From Pterois miles (taxonomy: Eukaryota > Chordata > Actinopteri > Perciformes > Scorpaenidae): 64,000 nucleotides of DNA. The stretch is taken from NCBI GenBank assembly GCA_947000775.1, contig CAMQGK010000110.1:25842501-25906500 (forward strand), written 5' to 3'. The stretch's first letter is position 1; each line of letters starts with the position of its first letter. Shown piece by piece: positions 49,401 through 61,100 of this stretch. A program made the position numbers and the translations under genes. The notes under the pieces were generated by a model that did not search any database, was not told where the DNA came from, and worked only from the letters and a program-made list of their open reading frames with translations.

Positions 49401-52400
49401 TCTCTACTGCACAGATTCTGGCTCCACATGACATCAAAATCTCAGGATGGCAGCTCCCGTATTTGGGATATTTTGGCTTCACTTCCTTACAGTGGGAGGA
49501 AATGGAGATGTGTCGCCCATCATTACTGTATATACTGTACAGTCTATGGTTCTAGCAGACACAAAGACACTGCTTCGGCTGAACCACGGCAGTCGAGGTG
49601 GTTCAGGCACCTGATTCATTCCAGTCTCTCAGCTGTACTGGGAGCTCTTGGAGATCCCCCAAGAGAAGCTGGAGGAAGTTGTAAGAGGAAAAAAAAAGAC
49701 ACTGAGCTTGCTGTGCTGCCACCACAGTCCTGACCTTAAATATCTAGAAAATTGATGGATGTTTATTTTGAGGCTCAGCAGGGGTTTGGCTCTGAGCTAC
49801 ATATCAGACCTTTTTATAAGTACTTATGAGGGGGGAGCGTAGCCTCGGGTCCTGAGCACTATACAGCTTGTTCCAAGGACTCTGCTCATAACAAAAGATG
49901 ACCCAGTCTTTGCTGTCGAGGCTCCTGAGGTCTGCGTGACTCTGCCAGAGCTGAGGCTAGCCAGATCAGTAGCATCTTTGAAACCACTTCTCAGAGCGTG
50001 GTTGTACAAGGGAAGCATTTTTACAATGTGCTTTTATGTCTTGTTTTATCGTTGTTCCAAGTCTGCCTCTCTCCTCTCAGTTGAGTTTATATTTCCACTG
50101 TCTTTGTTTCCTTTTATCTACTCTTTGTCCCTATTTTTGTAATCCTGTTTTGTAAGGCACTCTGTGATTGACGTAAACGCAGTGAAATAGTATCCCCAAT
50201 GTCCCAATTAAATTGTGGGAGTCAATGATAAAATTTAAATTGTCAGACATTTTACAATTTTAAATGTTCACTTGCATTAATTCTGAGCCATAATGAAGTG
50301 GTAAGTCATTGATAAAATAGCATAAATAGATGCATTTTGGTAACTGAAACTGTGTGCTTGCTTGCTGAGGTTTTTCCCTAGTGCATACCCAGACATGTGG
50401 CCAAGACTTAATGGATATTTGATTTGTATGATGTTTTGTGCAATACTTAATCTGGATGAAATGAAATCTGTACCCAAGAGTCTCTGGCCAATATGGGCTG
50501 ATTCTGCTGGAAAGGGAGCTTATGGGAGTCTGAATCTGTCGCCCCTGCTGTGAAAAGTGTCGGGGGATAAGGGGGGAGGATAAGCCGAGAATAAGGGAGG
50601 GGAGGAAGGGGGGCTTGTGTGAGATACGAGAGGGGTCCAGCTGCACAGCTCAGCTATAAAAACGCACAGGACCGGCCTGCAGCAGCAGCCAAACAGATGT
50701 GACTTTTAATGAGCGTAAGACTAGAGGAGGAAACCGGCTAATAGATGGATATAAAGTGTCACCATGTAACCAAATGTCATTGTAGAGATGCATGTAGCTC
50801 AGGTAATGGGCAGAAAGAGCATTTCCCTCAGGAAATGAGAACCGTTGTTGATGAGGCAGCCCGTCATGTGCATCATAGCTCACAGCATCAGAAGCATTGA
50901 ATATGTGAGAAGTTTGGACTTCCTGGGACAGAGGGTGGTTGTCATTGCTCATATGGCTATATATAGTGTGTGTGTGTTTGTTTGTGTATATATTCACATG
51001 CTGAGGCCAGAGAGAGCTACTTCTGTCAGAAGTGTTATTTTATGAGGCAGAGCAGACAAGGTCATTGTGATTTATGAGGCTCCTCGCTGGCTGTGGAGGG
51101 CACAAATGGACCAAAAATACTGTACACTCTGCCAAGTACACAGTGTCATGGCAAGTATTGTGTATATTATGCTTTATTTGATATGTTCACAACATAATTC
51201 AAGATCTAAATATGCTATCATGCTTTTTGAGGATTACTGTAAATTCCCTTGGTAGTGGTGGTATTGCTTGTGTGCACGGTGTAATTTTGGGTAAACAAAA
51301 GTTTAAAAACATGACAGAAACGTGGTGAAATCTTTGGTCATCGCTCAAAAGCCACCCAATCCGACTGTTATCAGGCCATTAAATAGGCGTTATTGGTCGC
51401 TATGAGCACCATAGATATGGGTCATTAGGGGCCTACTACACCTGCTACATTCTAACATGTAAAGCTGAATGAAACGTCACATTTTAAACACAAACCAAAA
51501 GCTGTCTTTAGGTTTAAGGAAGTTTAAGGAAAAACATTGTGTTTTGGGTTAAAATAATTGTGAACACAAGCTAACTTCACATTGTGGGTTTCAGACACGA
51601 TGCAAACTCCAGTCTGGGTGAAAAACGTCCCTGACCTCCATCCCTTATGGAGTATAACACTGTCTGTATTACAGCACCTGACTTCCGCTTCTGCTTCTGT
51701 CATAAATACTACAGTCGCTGTCGTCTTTGTTTATACCGTCTTTTGATGATCTACCATGTGAATAGATGATAAAGCCTACTAGTGGTTGTAGTAGGACCCT
51801 TTTGACCCACATCTATGGGCATTATAGCGATTGATAATGCCTATTTAACAGGCTGACAACAGTCTAATCACTGGCCATAATTCTGCTGCTTCAACCCACA
51901 TTTACAAACAATCAGAATATGACTTAAAATGATGCAGAATAGACCATCGATCCAGCACAATGATAGCACTAAAAACTCACTTTGCAAAAATCAGCATTTC
52001 ATGTTTCCCTATCTTTCCTATTTTTTCCCTATTTTTCCATTCAGCTTCACTAACTCCTCTCTTTCCTCTTTCTGAGCTTTTTTGATGCATAGATGAGCGG
52101 CACTATGGTCAGAGTTTGTTTATTGAATTGCTACATAATGAAAACATGAGCCCACAAGACATTATCAAACTCCTCTCATGCAAAGTGATATGCAGTTTAA
52201 GATTGTGGATACCGCACGGTCTAAAGGCGCCTTTATTTTGGCATGTAGTCTGTGTTTTGTGTGTCTGGTTTGCTTCTGTTCAGCATAATGCATGGATGCA
52301 ATGATATAGTCCCATTATGAATCGGTTTAATACTGGAATGACATGCATGCAGTTTATCTTTCTCGCTACAGATTAGCTAAAAGTGCGAGTACAGAAAGAG

Positions 52401-53613
52401 CACACAATGGAGCACTAACCAACCACCTAAATGTAAGGCTGTGTCGGATAGATTGTTGCATATAGATTTCAGCACTGCGCTGATTATGCACAAAACGCTG
52501 ATAATGTGTCTGAAATGTTGCCTTCAGATTTCCATAAATATTAATGTGCTGTGTTGTGATGGGATCGTGGATTGAGCGGCGGCTCTGGGAGACTTCCCAG
52601 GGCTCCAGCATGAGGAGGAGTGGTGGGAGTTAAATGCGGGGTCAAACAGAGGGCACAAGAGGGAAGCTGTCTGAACCCGACACCCAACCCCCCCTCCACC
52701 CACCCACCGCCCTCGTCTCCGCCAACACTCCAGGAAACCGGGGTACCAGAGAAAAGGCAATGTGGAGGCTAATGGGTAGAATTAATGCGAGGCTGCTGTT
52801 TGCGTAGTGTAGCTAATTGAGCAGAGAAGCGTAAAAAGCACATGCGTAAAAATCAAGTTTTGCTGAAAGGCTTATTCTAATGTGTGTTTTGTGTCATTAT
52901 TAATATGTAATAGCCTGAAATTCCCCAAGTGCAGAGGCATAGACTTAATGAGGCTATACAAAGTGCTTTTCAGATGCGTATCTGACTTTATTTGACACCA
53001 GAATCTCCGTTCTGTATTGGCTTAGTTGAGCGAGAGTTGAGTGTGTTGTATTACCTCTTTGGCACACACTGTGAAAAAAAAATCAAAAAAATGCACCAGG
53101 CTTTCCAAGTCATGAGTTGGCAGATGACTGCGAGTGTATAATGCCAGTCTCAGAGGGTCACGCTAAGGTAACTGATAGATCACGTCCAACTGGTCCAGAG
53201 CCAGACCAGCTTTATATCGCCTCTATCTGTGCATCTGTTAGACCCTGCAGGCCTCCACTTGATGAAATGCAGGCTGGTGATAGTAGTGGAGAAGACGGTG
53301 TGAGTTACAACTAACTGAGCAATCATGACGTGATATTCACACAACGAGCTCCAGTCATCCTGTGAACAGCACTGAGGTAAAACATTACCACTCACTTGAG
53401 TTCAACAGAATTTAATGATTGACTTTCAGAGATTGAGCTAAATAAGGATGTTACCACGGCTACATGTTACTTCTCAAATACAAATATACTATTTTGTGTA
53501 TGGTGGTTTCCACACTTGTGCAGACAAATATGAAAAAGTTTGCATGTTGAAAGTTTTGAAGCCAGTTTTCTAAAAGTTGTTGCCTGGCTAACTATAATAA
53601 CCAGTGTCAACAT

Positions 53614-53657
<44 letters not shown>

Positions 53658-55121
53658 AAAAGCGCATTCCACTGTGTAGTATTTCCATGCTGTATGCTAG
53701 ATCCTTGATGCTACTAGTGTAGCCCATAGACTGTGTATATAAAGATGGACGACACGTCTCCATTTCCTCCCACTGTATAGAAGTGAAGCCAAAATATCCC
53801 GGATATGGGAGCTGCCATCTTAAGATTTTGAGGCGGAGTCGGGGAGCTGGAGCCGCAGTATCGAGGTCACCCATCTGAACCAATCGTGAGCCAAGCACGG
53901 CCACAGCTCGTCAGCAAGAGAGACTCACAGCTGTCAATCATGACGTCACACCTCCTATTTATAGCATCAAATAACTAATTAAAACTAAACTTATCAGAAA
54001 AATTTACGCTTTAACATACATCAGCATGATAAGAGCTACCTAAAATGACAGAAAGCATGTTTGTATTCAATATGTACTTTGACTTTTTCGTTTAGCCCAT
54101 GTCCCATCCGCTAACATGGAGGAGCGGCGATTTATGACTTATATTGCAGCCAGACACCAGGGGGCAATCCAGATGTTTTGGCTTCACTTTTGGGGAGTTG
54201 TCATGTGATCCATCTTTATATACAGTCTATGGTGTAGACTACGGGTGGGACGGTTCACTGTTTGGGGTCACGGTTTTCAGTTCGGTTCAATACATTTATG
54301 GTACAGCAGGAGGCCAATTTCCAGCTTCAGTTTAAACATGTGTTTCATTTATTTGGCAAAATAAGTCAACAACAGAAGGAACATCTTATGGCTGGACTTC
54401 TGATCTAAAAGAAAAGTGCCACAGTGTTATTTGAAAAGAATTAATAAATAAACAAATCATCAACAAAAAGTGCAGCATCAGGTCAGCCAGCACTAGAGCT
54501 GTTTTAAACAATAGTAACATCTACTAGGTCTGCATCATATGAGGAAAATCTGCTATGTGCAATAACACTGCTCAATATTGTAATGATGATATGACTTGTG
54601 ATAAATTAACAAATATTGATGTGTGTATATTAGCTATACTTATGTCAGCCTGTTTTTTTAATAGTCAGAACCAGATTAGCATTGAATATTTAAAATAGGA
54701 CACAAGTTTCTAGAGCAGCAACAATAATGTTCACAAAAGCAAAACCACTACAGGTCCTGCTGATAGAGAGGAGGAGCTGCTTTGTGATGAATGACAAACT
54801 AACCTAAAGAGTCAGAGTACAGAGCCTACTGCCACGCTAAAACACAAAAAAAACAATGGTTACGGAAGTGTTTCCTAGTGATTTTAGTTGGCACAAGACA
54901 ACATCTCCACCACGTTGCTTTCCACTGGATTGTTATTTACAATGAAAAAGTGTGAGAACTGAGTGCAGCGGCAAATCACAAATATATCACATGACAAACG
55001 GCCTCAAATCACATGATAATCACACATCAGAGTCTAGAAGACTTTCAGTGTAGCATGCATGGATGACTAAAGCGGAGAGAAAAGGATGCAATTAAAATGT
55101 TTTCCACATTAGTGTGGATAT

Positions 55122-55171
<50 letters not shown>

Positions 55172-58100
55172 TGTGTGTCTGAGTGGTCTAAACACCACTG
55201 GGGGGGGGGGGGAGTGAAGAATGCACCCCCTGCCATCCTGACCTTTGGCCTCCCCAAATGTAGGCCTCAGGGGCAGCCCACGCCTGTGGAGAGACAATGC
55301 TGCAGATACCTATTGAGCCCTGGCTTTTTACTCCTTTACAATCCCCCCTGCTTTTTTTTACGTTCTTTACTACATAAAAACTTCTCGCCGTACAGGGTCC
55401 AAGTTTGGACTTAGAGCCTGTATTCAGGGGGTCGCTTTTGTGCCTCCAAACAAGGCTGGAAGGGGGAAACACCCACACACCTCTCCCTCTCTCTCTTTCT
55501 CCCGTTTTCTGCTGGGTTATTTCCCCTAAGCCGTCTGACATTCTGGCACCTGTTTTCCTCACAAAACCGTTAATTTATCACTGAATTATTAACTAAGAGC
55601 CCACAATGTGTCTGGCACTCGGTGACATGTCCTGACTTTGTGGGGTGAGGGGGTGCAGTTGCTGTGGCAACGGAGGGCCTCTTTATCTGGGGGGGGGGGG
55701 GGGGGCGGACGCAATTTAACCACCATCTCCCATCCGTCTGCTTTCTGGAGGGTCCACCACCAAAAAATGGCTCAACCAGGGAATGTTATAGGATTAATAA
55801 AGTACATGAGATAGCAGCAGCATTTTGCATTTAAGAGGCATGATTTGAAAGCCTGCAGTGTCCTTTCAGCTCAACAATTTTCGGGGAAGTGCATTTTGCC
55901 CATCACAATGGATGTGTAGTGCAGGATGAGCCTCTGTAATAAGCTCAGTGGAGTGGGTTGGAGTGAGTGGCCTGTACTTTTTATATTTGAGGAATATAGC
56001 TGACACTCGTGCAGAAATGAGTGAAACCCTGAAGATGAAAGCCTATTTCTTGTGATGGTTTATGTAGTGCAAAATGACATGCAAAGCAAAAGCATATTGA
56101 GAGAGGTCATCGGTCTAGCATAGAGAAAGAGCAAGCGACTGTGCAGCTGTCACAGAGTTTGAGATGTGTATTTCACCACCGGGGGAGCTGCGGTGGTGAT
56201 GACTCTCAAGCTGGTAAAGTGATAGTCCAGGTCAGAGCAGCAGCACAGATGGAAGCACGAAGTAGTGTTGGCTGAAGTACGGCTGAGGAGGTGGGAGGGA
56301 GGGCTCCCTTTGTAGAGCATGAAGAGCAGAAACAGGGTTTTGAAGTGGTTACAGGCAGTTTACCGACAGACCTCAGGAGCAGATTGAGCAGAGGCGGGGT
56401 GCACCATGGAGGAATGTACAGGCAAAGCCGGCTGCAGGGGCCCAGCCAAAAGGGAGCTCCAGCGGTGTAGTCGGCAGATACAGGGAGCTAGTAATGAGTT
56501 AGCAGACGACAGGAGACGGTTGTTTCTCATCTGTCTTCAACCATAGACCAAGAACGTTTTTAGATTTAAACCTGAAAGTTTCCTGACACATGATGAATGA
56601 GCTGCTGCTGCTGCTGCTGCACCAACATGTTAGATTGAATCCATTTGCACTATATTAAGTTATACATGTTGTACACGGCTTCAGTTGCTGTGAGTGCTTA
56701 CCAAGTCCAGTCCAGCCCGCTCTCCCCTGTGCCTCACCACTACAGTTAATCTTTACGGTCAGAGATGACACCGCCTGCAGGCACTCGCAATAAAAAAGTC
56801 CCAGTAAAAGACAACAATGCTTTTGTTGTACATGTCTTGGGGGGTGGTCCGTCCATCAGACTGACAACCTTCCATCTTCTAACAAATTGCTTCACACGCC
56901 AACAACCAACAACTATGGGAAGAGGCATTGATCATCTAACTTGTCAGATCATTGTTCAAACATTTGATTTTATTTTAATCTCCTTTGAAGATTTAAAGCA
57001 AATCAAGCTGGATCATGATTCCCTCTAAGTCCCACATTGTTTTTCTCAGTCCGCACTGTAAAACTGTGCCAATAAATGTCTCTCAACATGAATAAAAAGA
57101 TTATATGCGGAACATTTTTTTGCCCGATAATAAATGCTGTTGGGAGTACCTGCGTAGGTTAAATTAAATTCCACAAATCTACTCTGTGCAGTTACGAATC
57201 ATGAATACTGTCGGCCGTTTAACTGGATGACATGGAACGAATGACACAAACAGCTTAAGCCCTCCCTTTTTTCCAAGTTAAGAAGTGGATTATCACCATT
57301 TGTCCTTCGTATAAAACTCAAAGATAAAGGACTGTGCTGCTATCAGCATCACAGCAGGATACCTCTCTTGTCCTCTGTTGTAAAGGGCTGACTTTCCTTT
57401 GTAGTATAGCGCTGTTGTAATGAAGCAGCGATGGGAGCGTCTGGCGGACGCCTCAGGCCTAACCGGCCCAGTGAAATCAGATCTGTGAGGAGATATAGGG
57501 CTTGAACAATGATAAATTGGGCACATTGAGTGATGAAATTTCTTCCACTCTAGTTCTCTCAACAGGGTGACACACACCTCACCAGACATTGCAACTGCTG
57601 CAGAGACCCACCAGTTACTGGCAAGAGGCTGAATTTCACTAGGCTACTAGGGGTATTAAAAAGGGACTGGGTCAAAACTGAAGCAGATGTGGACAAAACT
57701 TGCAGCCCTCAAATCTGTTGGGGTTCCCAAACGTAAGCTGACTCGCCTTTTAAAGAGCTGAATGTTGCTATAAAGTGCAACAGTGCAAAGATGCATGAAA
57801 GTGATCGCCACGCATGACATTTAATGTGGATCTCTCTGGATGGGGTTTGTTTCCCCCCTTTTTTCAGTCAATAACGTACAGGTGTAGGTAGGACATTAAT
57901 GCAGGCATTGATCCCATCAAAAAAAAAAACACATCTAAAACGCATCAGCATTTTCTTTGATCAGTGGGGCAATAAGATTTCCAACCTTGGTGTGTCCATG
58001 CACACTGATCTACCGGTCCCATAGTGGGCTGATTTGCTGTTCTTCTGGATATGGATCTGCAGCCATGCGTGATCCAATTAGCATGATGAGCACTGGGCGT

Positions 58101-61100
58101 AGTGTGAGGCTAATGGCGGCATGTCCAAGAGACTTAATGGATTGTTAGTATGGATTTCCAGCTCTCCCTGGAGTCTTAACAGTCGGTAGGCTCTCTACAG
58201 GGGTTATTGGCATCCGTAAACCAGTGTGTAACTATATAGCCAGGCCTCCTGCTCGGCTAAATAGTTACACATTCTGTTGATATTGATAATGAATAGATAT
58301 CCTCTTACAGAAAGCTGGGGATGAGAACATGCAATCTTGATGCAGTTTGTGTGTGAATTAGCTCCTGACTGCTCTGTTGGTCTGAATGTTTTACGTTTTG
58401 AATCTTTAAAGGAACAATGTGTAACATTTCAGGGGCCTTATTAGCAGAAATGGATTATAATATTACAATCCGCAACCGCACCACTAGATTCTATCAAATC
58501 CTACACACTGTACCTTTTTAAATCAGTAGAAAGACCAGCTTGGGATGCAACTAAATGCTATTTTCATGACTGGTTAAGCTGTCGAATATTTTGTCAATTA
58601 CTCATTTTGTTTACAATATATCAGAAAATAATAAATACAATAAAATGTCAGTTTCCTATTTTGAGAAATACTCTTATTTGCATTTTTGCTGAGTCAGTTG
58701 AGAAGATTGATACCACTCATACATCTGTACTTGCAATATGAAGCTGCAGTGAGTTAGCATAGCTTAGCATAAAGACTGTAAACTGAGGGCTCCGTCCATA
58801 GATAACAAAATCTGACTACCAGCATTGTAGCTTACAGACAAAATAATATCAACCTTCTCATCTAACTCCCGGCAAGAAAGTAAAAGTATTTCCTCAAACT
58901 ATTCCTTTAATCTTCTCAGCTCTACGTTCAGCAGCACGTGAGAAAACAATTTAATCAACCATTAAAGACTAATAAAACCTGACTAGATCACAAAAATATC
59001 TATAGCACAACTCCTACAAGCTGTTTCTCAACCCCGGGGTTGAGAAACGGAGTGATTTATGCATGTTTTTTAGTATCATCATGTCACATTCTGTATTTAT
59101 TGTCTCAGCTATAATAGACAGCCCGCGGCTCTCGACAATGAAACCGTGTTTTGGAGAAATGGATCTCTGTGGTATGTGATCCTCATGTTTTCTATTCACG
59201 GGGAGGAGGACGCTGTCATTGTGGGAGCTATTGTCTTTTGTGTTTTGGAGGAAGATTTTTGGATTTACAAGTACAATGAAAACTCAACACTCACAAGTGT
59301 GACATTCCCCCTGTTCCTTCCACCCTCACCCATGCACGATGAATCTCTCAAGGTGCTGCAATCCATTTGACGCTGGTTTACGTCAGACTTCAGCACATGT
59401 AGCTTTTGTAGTTACAAGGTCGGCCATCTCTCCTCCCTGAAATCATAACAGCTCTTCCTCTCTAAAGGCAGATCTAAACCCTCGGAGGATTCAGCATCCG
59501 GGGCGACTCTGATCTGCAGCCAAATCACCAGGCAGACATGATTCAAGGATGCAGTAAATTAGTGGCAAGACAAAGAGGAGGAATTGGTTCTGCCTCTGAG
59601 GTTGCTACATGAATTTCTCAGCTGCTCTGCTGCAGCATGAGAGCACTGAAACGACTTTGAAAGCCTTAGATTTGGTACACATCTTCCTCTACTCTTGAAA
59701 TAAGATCCTTGCACTTCAATGATCTTAATATGATCTTAGAGGATGTAGTGTGGTTTCTATTTTTAGCCATGTTTTCAAAATCCTGTTCCCTCAGTGTGGA
59801 TGCCCCTGGGCCTTGACGTGGAATACATTTCTTGACATTTGAGTGCAGAACCAAACACCCCATCGCTCTGCTTTTTCTTCTTTTCTCCTGTGTCCCTCCC
59901 TCACACTCTCTCGGCTAAATCCAGCTTTCAGGCTCACATCATCAGCCTCCGGGATGACAGCAGCAGCAGCAGCAGGCGGCTGAGCAAAATGGCTGCAGAT
60001 GCAGCGTTGGGCACATTCGTTTTCGGAGACGGTCACAGTTAATGCCCCTAAACCCCATCAATTTGTGAGCCCAGATTGAGTTTCCAGAGCAGCGTGGAGT
60101 GTGTGGTAAAACTGTTGACTGTGGCAGATGCTGAAGCTTTTGAGGGACTTCCAGACCGACATTGTCGGGAGGCTCCGGGTCGTCTTGTCCGTGGGACGGA
60201 CCCGTCTGACCTGCTGTCAGAAAAAGGGCCTGTGGTTGACATCTATGTGCAAAGAGGAGACACACAATGAGTAAAACATACACTGTGTGAGCTTTCCTCT
60301 CTCAGCTCCTGCTCACTGTTTTCACAGCGAGAGCAACAACCTGTAATCGAACTCCGAGCTTACTTCACTAAGCCTCAAGGAAAAGCATTGCTCACTGCAT
60401 TTGGCACACAACCTGTTAGGATAACTCCAGACAGTGCAAATCATTATATTATATGGGTGTTTAAGTGTTTGGCTGGGTACAGCAGACAATAAATTGGACG
60501 GTACAGTGTTAAACATGTTTATTTGGAAAAGATTAAATCATTTTATCTCTCTGCAAAGTCATTTAACCCATTTTTGCAAGTCTTAAAATGTGGTACGGAT
60601 ATACTCCGGCAAGTATCTAACAGTACTCTGAAATCAGTAAATTAAATGAAAAATCAAACTTTCATTAAAGCAGCAGTTGGTAGAAATGTAGCAAATACAA
60701 TAAGAATAATTTTTTAAAAAGTTTTTTTTTTTATTAAATGGTCACTATATGCTGACAGCAATGGATGAGGCAGGTAATATGAAAAAAAATCACACACGTC
60801 TGTGTCCTCCGATGCTCCTAATGGCAAATACAAGATTTCACAGACCGGAAGAAAACAACCAATCAGAGCCGAGCTGGAGCCTGCTGTCTCTGAGCAGCTG
60901 TAAATCACTCGCAAACATTTTTGCAAAATCTAGGTATTACAGTAACAGAATATTTATTGTTTGATCAGCACTGCATAGTTTCACCATTTAATCAGAGTCT
61001 GCCAGTGATTGACAGCTGCCTCTGTTGAATGAACAGCCAATAGGAACGCTCTCTCTCTGAAATGACCTGTGATTGGCCACAAGTCTTTTATTGTGGGCTA

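Noticed and set aside
53614..53657. (TAC)n array as a possible CRISPR-like or regulatory array
   Set aside because: A plain trinucleotide microsatellite without spacers.
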